64,000 bases of DNA from Caenispirillum salinarum_A (lineage in GTDB: Bacteria > Pseudomonadota > Alphaproteobacteria > Rhodospirillales > Rhodospirillaceae): positions 3,410,001-3,474,000 of the forward strand of contig NZ_CP085224.1 of NCBI RefSeq assembly GCF_044803115.1. Direction: 5' to 3'. A program made the position numbers and the translations under genes. A model generated the notes under the pieces. It was not told the origin of the DNA. It searched no databases and was given only the letters and a program-made list of their open reading frames with translations. Positions 51,667-60,005 of the stretch are shown in pieces (the first letter of the stretch is position 1; each line of letters starts with the position of its first letter).

Positions 51667-52668
51667 TCAGCCGCCGGTGACGAACATGCCCCGGGCGGCG
51701 CGCCCGGAACTGGTGAAGGCGCTGTCGTTGAAGGTGTTGTGAAGCGGCTTCCTGTTGACGGCATCGACGATGGCAGCCGCGATCTCGGCGTCGCCGGCAC
51801 CACCGCGAAGCAGGTGCGAGACGTCGACCGCTCCCTCGTCTCCGACGCAGGGAAACAGTCGACCGTCCGCCGTCAACCGGACACGGCTGCACGCGGAACA
51901 GAAGCCGCAGCTATTGGCGGCGATGAACCCGATGCGCTGGCCCGTCTCGCCGCAGTGGTCGTAGGTCGCCGGGCCGTTGGTGCGAAACCTGTCCGGCACC
52001 AGCGTCCAGCGTTGCGCCAGCGACGCCCTGACCTCCGCCACCGGGCAGAAGGCGTCGCCAAAGGCAAGGGCCGCCGGGCCGATCGGCATCAACTCGATGA
52101 AGGCGATGTCGCAGCCGCTGTCCCCGGCGAAACGGACCAAACGGTCGAGGCTGTCGGGGTCGGCGTTGTACGCCCGGTGGACCACGCAGTTCAGTCGGAC
52201 CTCCAGCCCCGCCTCCCGCGCCGCGGCGATGCCGTCCAGGGCGGCCTGAAGGGTGCCGCGCCGGGTGATCCGGCCGTAGCGGTCGGGATCGAGCGTATCC
52301 AGGGAGATGTTGACCCGCCGGACGCCGCAGTCGTGCAGGAACGCGGCATATCGCGAGAGGCGGGTGGCGTTGGTGGTGATCAGAAAGCGCGAAATCGTCG
52401 CTCCGGCGGCGATCCTGTGCCCGATGTGCTCGGCGATGACCGGGAAGTCCTTGCGCACGAGCGGCTCCCCGCCCGTGATGCGGATGGTGTCAAACCCCAG
52501 GTCCGCCGCCACGTCGATCAAGCGACAGATCTCGGCTGCGGTCAGCAGATCGGCCCGGGGACGGAACTGCTGACGCTCCGACATGCAGTACGAGCACCGC
52601 AGGTCGCAGCGGTCTGTCACCGAAATCCGCAAATACCGGATCCGCCTGCCGAAGCTGTCGATCAGCAT
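51667..52668 (-). CDS. moaA: MoaA, GTP 3',8-cyclase
   Basis: The 333-residue radical-SAM enzyme has the CxxxCxxC motif with Cys21, Cys25 and Cys28 (TDRCDLRCSYC), the GGEPLVR segment and the C-terminal cluster ligands in CGFCSACSRVRL and FPC. It converts GTP to 3',8-cyclo-GTP in the first step of molybdenum-cofactor synthesis. An in-frame GTG at 52677 is an alternative start. It is the first gene of the accessory operon downstream of idrA, after a terminator. Confidence 0.95.
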   Translation of the reverse strand: MLIDSFGRRIRYLRISVTDRCDLRCSYCMSERQQFRPRADLLTAAEICRLIDVAADLGFDTIRITGGEPLVRKDFPVIAEHIGHRIAAGATISRFLITTNATRLSRYAAFLHDCGVRRVNISLDTLDPDRYGRITRRGTLQAALDGIAAAREAGLEVRLNCVVHRAYNADPDSLDRLVRFAGDSGCDIAFIELMPIGPAALAFGDAFCPVAEVRASLAQRWTLVPDRFRTNGPATYDHCGETGQRIGFIAANSCGFCSACSRVRLTADGRLFPCVGDEGAVDVSHLLRGGAGDAEIAAAIVDAVNRKPLHNTFNDSAFTSSGRAARGMFVTGG

Positions 52669-52682
52669 GGTTGTCACCGTCG

Positions 52683-52738
52683 AAAAAAAGAAGAGCCGCC
52701 GGGCGTCAGGAGGGGGCGGGAACGCGCCCGGCGGCTCT
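52683..52738 (-). terminator. Rho-independent terminator after idrA
   Basis: On the minus strand AGAGCCGCCGGGCG (52725-52738) pairs with CGCCCGGCGGCTCT (52692-52705) and is followed by TTCTTTTTTTCG to 52683. It ends the idr transcript, so moaA downstream probably has its own promoter or is reached by read-through. Confidence 0.9.
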
Positions 52739-52796
52739 GGGACGACGCGGGGGAGGACGCGTCATTCCTGCTGATGAAGACCGTGGCCGACCATCA

Positions 52797-55463
52797 TCAG
52801 ATTATGTGGCGAGGCTTGAGCGACATGCCATTGAAGGCGTGCTTGTAAGCGCTCTCGCCGACCTTGGTCAGGACACCCCGGCCCAACTTGTAGCGGTAGT
52901 TGCCGCTGACCGGGTCCGGGACCGCGTGAACCACGGCATTCGCCGGCGCGCCAGGGAAGTTGAAGTTTGCCATCACCACGCCCTGCCGCATCTCGTCGGA
53001 GACGATGGCGACGGCCGTGAACTGGCCTTCGGTGACGCGGATGTGGCCGTTCTCCATGAGCTTGGTGAAGGTCAGATCCTTCTCAAGCACGCCGATGGGC
53101 TCGCCGGTCTGGACGTAGACGGTGTCGTTGCGCACCTCCACCAGGTCGCCGGACTCGATCCCGCGCGGCGCTGCGTCCTTCGGGTGCAGAACCATCATCG
53201 GGTACGGCCACCGCTTGGCGAGGTAAGGCTTGCGCAAGTCGTCGAAGCCCGACTGCCATGTCTCGTTGACGCGGCCGTTGGTCACCCACAACTCGCCCTT
53301 CTCGGCGCGAGGTTTGACAGCCTCGTAGTAGTCGATCCAGCCCTCGAAGTTCCACTTGGTCTTCAGCAGCAGCGCCTTGCCCGAGTGCGTCCCAAAGGCG
53401 TAGAGCCACTTCTGGTCGACCGTGACTCCTTCCGTCTCGCCCCAGTCGGCGGTCGCGTCATGCAGCCGCTTGGTGCCCACCAATTGCCCGTCCTTCACGC
53501 GGATCGGCGTCTGGATGCCGTCGGTCCCATAATCGCGCAGAAGGTCGTGTCCCTTGCGGCCCTGCTTCTTCGCCTCGACGACGAGCGGGTGGTAGGACAG
53601 AACGCCGGTGCGGCTGAAGCGGCTCGCCTCCTCGAAGACGTCGTTGGAGTCCTGCCAGTCGTAGCCCTCGAAGCCCATCTTGCGGGCGAACATGGCGATC
53701 GCATACCAGTCCGGCTTCGCCTGGCCCGGCGGATCATTGAAGGCCGAATAAAGGCGCAGGCGACGCTCGGAGTTGCAGCGCGCGAAGTCCGCTTCGCCCC
53801 AGCCGGCGGCCGGCAAGACAATGTCGGCGAACTGCGTGTTGAGCGGCTCGACGGGATAGATGTCGGAGTCGACAAGCACCATGCCGCCGGACTCCACGCG
53901 GGCGATGAGCGTGTCGATCAGGTGCTGCCGGTCGACGTGACGCGGCTGGTTGGGATTCCCGCGCGTCAGTTCCTCGACCCGCATCGCCAGTTCCTGGCTC
54001 GCGAGCATACCTGCGAACCACGTCAAGCCGATGGTCCACATGAAGCGGACGTTGCCGTCCATCACCCAACGGTCGACGTTCAGTGCCTTCTTGCGGCGCC
54101 CAGGGTATTTCTCCGGGCTCAGCCAGCCGCGACCGTCACCGGCACCCATGCCACCGCGCTGGTGGCCGCCGCCACGGCTGATAACCTGGCCGGGCCGGTT
54201 GCCGGCACCGCAGATCAGGCCGAGGGAGCCGAGCGACGCGGTGTTCATGTAGTTGTTGGACCAGTAGTTGCCCTTCTCCAGCATGAAGGAAGTTTTCGGC
54301 CGGCTGCCGTCGGCGTTCGGCTTGGCGATCATCTCGGCCGCCTTGACGATCAGGTCCGCGTCTATGCCGGTGATGCGCGCGGCGTTTTCAAGTTCCCCGG
54401 CTTCCTCGGCCATGATGAACTTCTGGTAGTCCTCCCAGTCGCTCTGGAAGGCGCCCCAGGTCGTCCGCCACTGCCACCGGGTGTTGCGGGTCCCGCGACC
54501 ATAGCCGGACTCCAGATCCCACTTCTTGGCGACCCAGGTGTCGATAAACTCCTGGTCCTGCCAACCATTTTCGACGATGATCCGCGCCAGGGCCAGGTGC
54601 AGGACGGTGTCCGTGCCGGGGATGATGGGCAGCCACAGCCCGCCGTTCTGTTCGGCATAGGCGACGCCCATGGTCTTGTGCGGCGTGACGAAGATCATCT
54701 TCTTGTCGCCGCGCATCATCCATTCGGTAAAGAGGACGGTCTTGGTCTCATACGGGTCGCAGCCCGATATGAAGGCAACCTCGCATTCGGCCCAGTCGTC
54801 GTAGCTGGCGGCGAAGGAGTTGATGCCGGCATCGTCCAGGCCGGCGGCGTCCTCGGCGTTCTGCGGCTTGTCGTGAGGCGCGTAGACCGGCGTGCCGACG
54901 GATGTGTTGACGAGCTTGCTGATGGCGTAGGTGTTCTCGAAGTACTCGTAGCTGTAGGTCTTCATGCCCCAGGCATGAACGCCATGCTTATCGAGGACGT
55001 GCTTGGAGACGGCCGCCATGACGTCGGTCGCCAGGTCCCAAGACACCGGCTGAAGAACACCTGCGATGCGGATCATCGGGTATTGCAGCCGGTCCCGCGT
55101 CGGCATGTCGGGGTTGTAGACTTTCTGCGCCAGCGTGCCGCCTCGGATGGAGTGGTTGCCCATCGGGTTGACGACCGTTGTCTCGTGGTCGGGCACGACC
55201 ACCACGTGGTGTGGCTCACCCTTGTGGATGCAGATGTTGTGCTGGCTGGGGCTGACCCAGGGCATCATCGCGCCGCCGTTCGGGAACTCCTGCTTCAGGG
55301 CGTTCTCGTCGGCCGCCGGACCACCCTGCCGGCCGATCGGCCAGCGATAGATCTTGTAGCCACAGGCCACCGTGCAGTAGGAGCACGCGGTCGTCAGGAC
55401 ATCCGCGTTGACGGGCGGCAGCGGCACCTGGTCGCCGCTCAATTTGTCGAAGGAACGTGCCAT
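52797..55463 (-). CDS. idrA: Iodate reductase catalytic subunit IdrA (AioA-like molybdoenzyme)
   Basis: The 888-residue protein has a C-x2-C-x3-C motif (Cys27, Cys30, Cys34) without a typical fourth ligand, as in the arsenite-oxidase family that binds a [3Fe-4S] cluster. It then shows molybdopterin domains with CDPYETKT, SRGGGHQRGGMGAG and FNFPGAPAN. It is longer than the usual AioA. Two di-heme peroxidase genes and a Rieske gene in the same operon (idrP2-idrP1-idrB-idrA) point to dissimilatory iodate reductase, which reduces iodate in the periplasm; it has no signal of its own and would be co-exported with IdrB. Confidence 0.85.
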   Translation of the reverse strand: MARSFDKLSGDQVPLPPVNADVLTTACSYCTVACGYKIYRWPIGRQGGPAADENALKQEFPNGGAMMPWVSPSQHNICIHKGEPHHVVVVPDHETTVVNPMGNHSIRGGTLAQKVYNPDMPTRDRLQYPMIRIAGVLQPVSWDLATDVMAAVSKHVLDKHGVHAWGMKTYSYEYFENTYAISKLVNTSVGTPVYAPHDKPQNAEDAAGLDDAGINSFAASYDDWAECEVAFISGCDPYETKTVLFTEWMMRGDKKMIFVTPHKTMGVAYAEQNGGLWLPIIPGTDTVLHLALARIIVENGWQDQEFIDTWVAKKWDLESGYGRGTRNTRWQWRTTWGAFQSDWEDYQKFIMAEEAGELENAARITGIDADLIVKAAEMIAKPNADGSRPKTSFMLEKGNYWSNNYMNTASLGSLGLICGAGNRPGQVISRGGGHQRGGMGAGDGRGWLSPEKYPGRRKKALNVDRWVMDGNVRFMWTIGLTWFAGMLASQELAMRVEELTRGNPNQPRHVDRQHLIDTLIARVESGGMVLVDSDIYPVEPLNTQFADIVLPAAGWGEADFARCNSERRLRLYSAFNDPPGQAKPDWYAIAMFARKMGFEGYDWQDSNDVFEEASRFSRTGVLSYHPLVVEAKKQGRKGHDLLRDYGTDGIQTPIRVKDGQLVGTKRLHDATADWGETEGVTVDQKWLYAFGTHSGKALLLKTKWNFEGWIDYYEAVKPRAEKGELWVTNGRVNETWQSGFDDLRKPYLAKRWPYPMMVLHPKDAAPRGIESGDLVEVRNDTVYVQTGEPIGVLEKDLTFTKLMENGHIRVTEGQFTAVAIVSDEMRQGVVMANFNFPGAPANAVVHAVPDPVSGNYRYKLGRGVLTKVGESAYKHAFNGMSLKPRHII

Positions 55464-55475
55464 TGTCGTATCTCC

Positions 55476-56015
55476 TCAGGCCTCGGTGCCGCGGGGATTT
55501 TCGTCGTACCCGAACACCAGGCCCATGACGCCGATCGCGTAGATATCGCCGTTGCGCACTTCAAGCATGATCTGCGGCAGGCTTGACGTGGCATGGCCGG
55601 CCGTCACCATTCCGTGGCGGGTCAGGTCGAAGGTGGTCAGGTGAAGCGGGCACGGGCCGAGCACGGAGTGCGTGGGCTTGAACGTGTCCGCCCCGACGGG
55701 GCCGCCCATGTGCGTGCAGGTCGTGTTGAAGGCGACGATGTTGCGGTCCGGGCCGATGCCGCCGCCGGCCTGCTCGTTCAGCTTCACCAGAATGTTGAAG
55801 ACGTCGGCATTGGGATAGGTGAACTCGATCGGCACACCGGCCTCAAGATCGGCCAGCGACGCGATGCGCATTTCCTCGTAGCGGCTGCCGACCAGCTTCA
55901 AACCCGCCGCCTTGACCACGGGCGGCGCCGCCATCACGGCCAACGCGGACCCGCCGAAGATCAGGAACTGGCGGCGGTTAAGGCAGCCGCCGCCCTTCTT
56001 GTGAGTGTGGCCCAT
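55476..56015 (-). CDS. idrB: Rieske iron-sulfur subunit IdrB (AioB-like)
   Basis: The 179-residue protein has a Tat signal with RRQFLIFGG (residues 14-22) and a [2Fe-2S] Rieske site of Cys100 and His102 (CTHMGG), Cys122 and His125 (CPLH). The two extra cysteines that form the usual disulfide are absent. It pairs with IdrA and drives Tat export of the complex. The ATG at 56015 lies two bases from the idrP1 stop. It begins 12 bases before idrA. Confidence 0.9.
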   Translation of the reverse strand: MGHTHKKGGGCLNRRQFLIFGGSALAVMAAPPVVKAAGLKLVGSRYEEMRIASLADLEAGVPIEFTYPNADVFNILVKLNEQAGGGIGPDRNIVAFNTTCTHMGGPVGADTFKPTHSVLGPCPLHLTTFDLTRHGMVTAGHATSSLPQIMLEVRNGDIYAIGVMGLVFGYDENPRGTEA

Positions 56016-56017
56016 GA

Positions 56018-57139
56018 TCAATTTCCTTTCGGCAGGGGCTTGGTTTCGGGCAGATCCGGATCTTCGACGATCAGCGGCTCGTCCATGCTCAGCGTCTTCA
56101 GGAAGGCGAGCAGGTCCGCCTTCTCGCCGGCCGTCAGGCCCAAAGGCTGGATCGGGGCGCCCTCGCCTCCGCCGGCGTCGTAGAAGTCGATGACATCGTC
56201 CAGCGTCTCGAGGGCGCCGGAATGCATGTACGGAGCGGTGTAGGCGATTTCGCGCAGCGACGGCGTGCGCCACTTGCCGTCGTCTTCGGGCCGCTTAGTC
56301 ACGTAGTAGCGGCCGTGGTCCCGGTCGGCTGCCCGGTAGGTCTTTTCGTCGACACCCTTCTGGTAGACCTCCCAGCGGTGGGTGATCTGCTGGATCGGAT
56401 CGTCGGCAAAGAACGCGTTCTCGGGCACACCCAACTTGTAGAACTTCTCGTCCGACAGCAGCGGCCCGTTGTGGCAGGAAACGCAGCCCGCCTTACCCTC
56501 GAACAGGTCCAGGCCGCGCTTCGCCGAGGCTGGGATGGCCTGCTCGTCGCCGTTCATGTAGCGGTCGAAAGGCACCTTTGCGGGGTCCGACACAATGGTG
56601 CGTTCGAACGCCGCTATCGCCTTCCAGGCATCGTTGATCATCGGCCAATCGGTGCCGAAGACGTTCTTGAAGGAGTCGACGTACTCCGGCACCGCTGCCA
56701 GGCGCATTTCCATCATCGCGCCGTCGCCATTCCCGGCGACCGCGCCCTCCGCGGCGGCCTTCGCCTGCGCCTCAAGGCTCGTGACGGCACCATCCCAGAA
56801 CAGCTTGTTGTAGTAAGCGGAGTTCAGAACAGTCTGTGACGCACGCCAATGGGTCGTGCCGGGATAACCGAAGGAAATGGCGCCATTCGTTTCCCAGCCC
56901 AGTTCGGGACGATGGCAGGCAACACACGGCATGGAGCCATTGCCGGACAGACGCCCGTCGAAGAACAGCTTCTTACCCAGTTCCACCTTCTCGTCAGACA
57001 TCGGGTTGTCGGCCGGCACCGGCACAGGGGGCAGCGGCCCCAGCGGCGGGTAAGGCGCATCCGCCGCAGTGGTGGCGCCGGCCGCGGCCAGCATCCCGAC
57101 AAGGGCCGCCGAGGTCAGCAATGTGGTCTTCTTGTTCAT
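56018..57139 (-). CDS. idrP1: Di-heme cytochrome c peroxidase IdrP1
   Basis: The 373-residue precursor has a Sec signal peptide (residues 1-26) and two haem motifs, CVACH (Cys72-His76) and CVSCH (Cys219-His223). It resembles MauG/CcpA di-heme peroxidases. In iodate-reducing bacteria two such proteins with IdrAB are proposed to remove reactive products such as hydrogen peroxide or hypoiodous acid. Numbering as P1 or P2 follows closeness to idrB and is not proven. Confidence 0.88.
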   Translation of the reverse strand: MNKKTTLLTSAALVGMLAAAGATTAADAPYPPLGPLPPVPVPADNPMSDEKVELGKKLFFDGRLSGNGSMPCVACHRPELGWETNGAISFGYPGTTHWRASQTVLNSAYYNKLFWDGAVTSLEAQAKAAAEGAVAGNGDGAMMEMRLAAVPEYVDSFKNVFGTDWPMINDAWKAIAAFERTIVSDPAKVPFDRYMNGDEQAIPASAKRGLDLFEGKAGCVSCHNGPLLSDEKFYKLGVPENAFFADDPIQQITHRWEVYQKGVDEKTYRAADRDHGRYYVTKRPEDDGKWRTPSLREIAYTAPYMHSGALETLDDVIDFYDAGGGEGAPIQPLGLTAGEKADLLAFLKTLSMDEPLIVEDPDLPETKPLPKGN

Positions 57140-57151
57140 GGCGGTTTCCCT

Positions 57152-58291
57152 TCAGTTCTTGCCCAGCTCGCGCGGGGCGTACTCGGGAAGCTCGGGCACG
57201 GTCGTGTCCGGAGCGTCGCCGGTCAGGCTCTCCAGGAAGGCGACCAGCGCGCTCTTCTCCTCGGCGCTCAGGTTGAGCGGCTGGATCAGGGGCGACTTGT
57301 TCGCTGCCTCACCGCCGCCCGCGTCGTAGAAATCGACCACGTCGGCGAGGGTCGCGACAGTTCCGGAGTGCATGTACGGGGCCGTCTGCCCGACGTCCCA
57401 CAGGGACGGCGTAACGAACTTGCCGATGTCGACGCGATCCTTGGAGACGACGTAGTTGCCCACGTCCTCGCGCAGATTCATGTAGTTGGGCGTCCCCATG
57501 GTGGCGAAGTGCCGCAGCATGGTGATCTGCCGCTCTGCGTCAGTCGCGTTCTCAGCATTTTCCGGCACGCCCAGGGCATGAAGACCGCCATCGGACAGCG
57601 TAGGACCGCTGTGGCAGGCGATACAGTTGGCCTTGCCCTGAAACAGTTCCATGCCGGTCGCCTGCTCGGCGGTCAGCGCGGCGTCCTCGCCGCGAAGGTA
57701 GCGGTCGAAAGGCGCGTTGGTGGTGCGGATGGTCTTCAGGTACTCGCCGATCGCCCCGTAAATCTGGCCGCCATACGGATCACCGCCGTACGCCGCCTTG
57801 AAGGCTTCCGCATATTCGGGCACCTGCTTCAGGCGCTCCTGGGCGAGGCGGGAATCCATGTTCATGGTGTGGGCCTCGGTCAGCATGTCGCGGACCACCG
57901 TGCCCAGGTCCGAACCGTCGAGCCGACCGTCCCACATCAGGTACTTCCGGTGCGCGACGTTGAAAAGCGATGGCGCGTTGCGGAAATAGGCCGTGCCCGT
58001 GTAGCCATCGGACAGCGCCTGACCGTCGCCCCACCCTGCTTCCGGGCTGTGGCAACTGGCGCAGCTACTGGCGGTGTCGCCGGACAGGCGCGTGTCGAAG
58101 AACAGCATGTTGCCGATCCTCGCCTTTGCCTCGTCGACCTTGGGGGGCTCGGGAAGCGGAGCGAACGACGGCGCTTCCGCGACGGCACCGCCCGCCGTGA
58201 GCAGCACCACCGCCGCCGCCAGAATTACAGGCCGCGGGGCATTCACCGCTGGCCGCGTTGCACCCGCAGGTGCTGAGTTACTATTTGTCAT
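57152..58291 (-). CDS. idrP2: Di-heme cytochrome c peroxidase IdrP2
   Basis: The 379-residue precursor has an N-terminal hydrophobic segment (residues 20-38, ending VAEA) and two haem motifs, CASCH (Cys77-His81) and CIACH (Cys223-His227). It is a paralogue of the next gene (shared FFDGRLSG/FFDTRLSG and YMHSGxxxTLxDVxDFYDAGG patterns). It is the first gene of the idr operon. The ATG at 58291 has GAGGGG at a tight spacing; an upstream GTG at 58324 would add 11 residues. Confidence 0.88.
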   Translation of the reverse strand: MTNSNSAPAGATRPAVNAPRPVILAAAVVLLTAGGAVAEAPSFAPLPEPPKVDEAKARIGNMLFFDTRLSGDTASSCASCHSPEAGWGDGQALSDGYTGTAYFRNAPSLFNVAHRKYLMWDGRLDGSDLGTVVRDMLTEAHTMNMDSRLAQERLKQVPEYAEAFKAAYGGDPYGGQIYGAIGEYLKTIRTTNAPFDRYLRGEDAALTAEQATGMELFQGKANCIACHSGPTLSDGGLHALGVPENAENATDAERQITMLRHFATMGTPNYMNLREDVGNYVVSKDRVDIGKFVTPSLWDVGQTAPYMHSGTVATLADVVDFYDAGGGEAANKSPLIQPLNLSAEEKSALVAFLESLTGDAPDTTVPELPEYAPRELGKN

Positions 58292-58424
58292 GACCCCTCG
58301 CAGCGCGTTGTGGAGGAACGGCACCGGCCGAACCGGTCTGCCTCTCCATCCGCAAGCGGTGGGCCAGAGTCATGTGAGGGGTTATTGATCTGAACCGAAA
58401 AGGGCGGAATACCTGTGACCGTGA

Positions 58425-58441
58425 CCGCAAATTTTGTGCGG
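58425..58441 (-). promoter_or_regulatory. Candidate sigma-54 promoter of the idr operon
   Basis: On the minus strand the sequence CCGCACAAAATTTGCGG fits the -24/-12 form TGGCAC-N5-TTGC, with GCAC and TTGC at the right spacing but CC instead of TG at the first two positions. It lies about 130 bases upstream of the idrP2 ATG and 70 bases downstream of two operator-like sites, next to a sigma-54 activator gene. Confidence 0.5.
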
Positions 58442-58511
58442 GTGGCGAGTGTGCGGACCCATTCCCGACAACAGCCGTAGGTCATCTAGAATTGCGATCT
58501 GAAAGGATCGA

Positions 58512-58548
58512 TTGAACGTTCCGTTCAACCGTTGAAATTTCCGTTCAG
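58512..58548. promoter_or_regulatory. Two tandem 17-bp operator-like sites (candidate enhancer)
   Basis: TTGAACGTTCCGTTCAA (58512-58528) is a 7-bp inverted repeat around a 3-base centre. A second copy, TTGAAATTTCCGTTCAG (58532-58548), is 13 of 17 identical and starts 20 bases further, two helical turns. The pair lies about 100-135 bases upstream of the expected idr start, as expected for an NtrC-type enhancer. The second copy overlaps the last codon of the activator gene. Confidence 0.6.
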
Positions 58549-59909
58549 GCCGAAGGGGCGACGAGCCCATATTCGCGGATTTTTCGCTCAAGCGTCGGAC
58601 GTGTGATGCCGAGGATGTCGCAGGCGCGCCCCTTGTGCCATTTGGTCTTGACGAGCACCGCCTCGACGTGGCGACGCTCCACGTCCCGAAGAGAGCAATA
58701 GTCGCCCTCGGGTCCGACAGGCATAGTGCTTGCCGGCTCATAGTGCTCCCTCGCCAGCGCGACATCCTCTGGCAACGCGATGGCCGTCAGGACATCGCCA
58801 CGCGCCATGACGGCGGCGCGCATCAAGACGTTGTCGAGTTCGCGGACGTTGCCGGGCCACGCGTAATCAAGAATGCGCCGCATCAAGTCACCGGAAACCT
58901 CCCGGATGTTTTTCCGCAGGTCACGATTGATGCGGCGGAGGAGATGATCGACCATTTGCGGGATATCCTCCCGCCTTTCGCGCAGGGGCGGAACGCGGAT
59001 CGTCACGACGTTCAAGCGGTAATACAGGTCCTCGCGGAACTGCCCGACGCGGACCCGCTCCGCCAGATCAACGTTGGTGGCGGCGATGAACCGGGCGCTA
59101 CTCTTCTTCAATGTCGTGCTGCCGACGGGAGTGTATTCCCGCGCCTCCAGGACCCGAAGGAGCTTTCCCTGCATGGCGGGACTGAGTTCCGCGACTTCAT
59201 CAAGAAAAAGGGTACCCTCGCCGACCATCTCGATCTTGCCGCGATGCTGCGCATGAGCACCCGTAAACGCGCCGCGCTCGTGGCCGAACAGTTCGCTCTC
59301 CAGAAGCGTCTCGACGAGCGCCGCGCAGTTGATGGCAACGAAGGGCTGGTCGCGCTCTGGGCTCGCACCATGGATGGCACGAGCGATGACTTCCTTGCCT
59401 GTCCCGGACTCGCCCAGGACAAGCACCGTCGTCCTGCTGCGCGCCACTAGGCCGATACTCTTGAAAACGTCGGAAATGGCAGCCGACCGCCCCACCATGC
59501 TTGAAGATGGCGGCTGCTGACCAATGGCGAGGGCGCCCTCGCCGGATACTCGGCTCAGGGATTTCTCCACGGCGGCATCCAGTTTTTCGAGATCGATCGG
59601 CTTGGGGATGTAATCGACTGCGCCCCCCTGCATGGCCGCAATGGTGTTCTCGAAATCGTGGTAGGCGGTCATTATGATGACCGGCAGGCCCGGGCGCCGC
59701 TCCGTCACCTCCCGCAGAAGAGACAGTCCGTCCCGAGCACCCGGCGTTCGAATGTCGGAACCGACAAGATCAACATCCCGTGACAGGGCGAGATCCGCCC
59801 CCTCATCCGCCGTCGAGGCAAGGATAACCTCGTGCCCCGCATCTCGAAAATGCAGGTCGAGAGTATCGCGGATGGCGGCTTCGTCGTCGATAATGAGGAT
59901 CGTGGACAT
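58545..59909 (-). CDS. Sigma-54-dependent response regulator (NtrC family)
   Basis: The 454-residue protein has a receiver domain (Asp52 in GSDIRTPG as phosphate acceptor, Lys103), an AAA+ domain with Walker A GESGTGKE (166-173), GAFTGA (213-218) and a DEVAEL Walker B, and a C-terminal Fis-type helix-turn-helix (GRACDILGITRPTLERKI). It should activate a sigma-54 promoter; the idr operon is 250 bases downstream of its stop. It is divergent from the kinase gene across 96 bases. ATG 59909 is chosen at the start of the receiver domain. Confidence 0.92.
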   Translation of the reverse strand: MSTILIIDDEAAIRDTLDLHFRDAGHEVILASTADEGADLALSRDVDLVGSDIRTPGARDGLSLLREVTERRPGLPVIIMTAYHDFENTIAAMQGGAVDYIPKPIDLEKLDAAVEKSLSRVSGEGALAIGQQPPSSSMVGRSAAISDVFKSIGLVARSRTTVLVLGESGTGKEVIARAIHGASPERDQPFVAINCAALVETLLESELFGHERGAFTGAHAQHRGKIEMVGEGTLFLDEVAELSPAMQGKLLRVLEAREYTPVGSTTLKKSSARFIAATNVDLAERVRVGQFREDLYYRLNVVTIRVPPLRERREDIPQMVDHLLRRINRDLRKNIREVSGDLMRRILDYAWPGNVRELDNVLMRAAVMARGDVLTAIALPEDVALAREHYEPASTMPVGPEGDYCSLRDVERRHVEAVLVKTKWHKGRACDILGITRPTLERKIREYGLVAPSA

Positions 59910-60005
59910 GATGTCTAAGTGTCCCATATCTCGGCGTGGGCGGCACCCATTTGTAGCGCCGCCCGTCCGCACTGTCACCGGGCGGACCGGACGTAGGAAC
60001 CTGGA

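Noticed and set aside
52671..55586. A 971-codon open frame on the plus strand opposite idrA
   Set aside because: Composition is typical of antisense frames and it shows no motif; idrA has an intact catalytic pattern.
52797..56015. Arsenite oxidase aioBA
   Set aside because: The subunits are homologous, but the operon contains two di-heme peroxidases and no arsenic genes, so iodate reductase fits better.
58385..58399. FNR box upstream of idrP2 (TTGATCTGAACCGAA)
   Set aside because: Only the left half-site fits TTGAT-N4-ATCAA.
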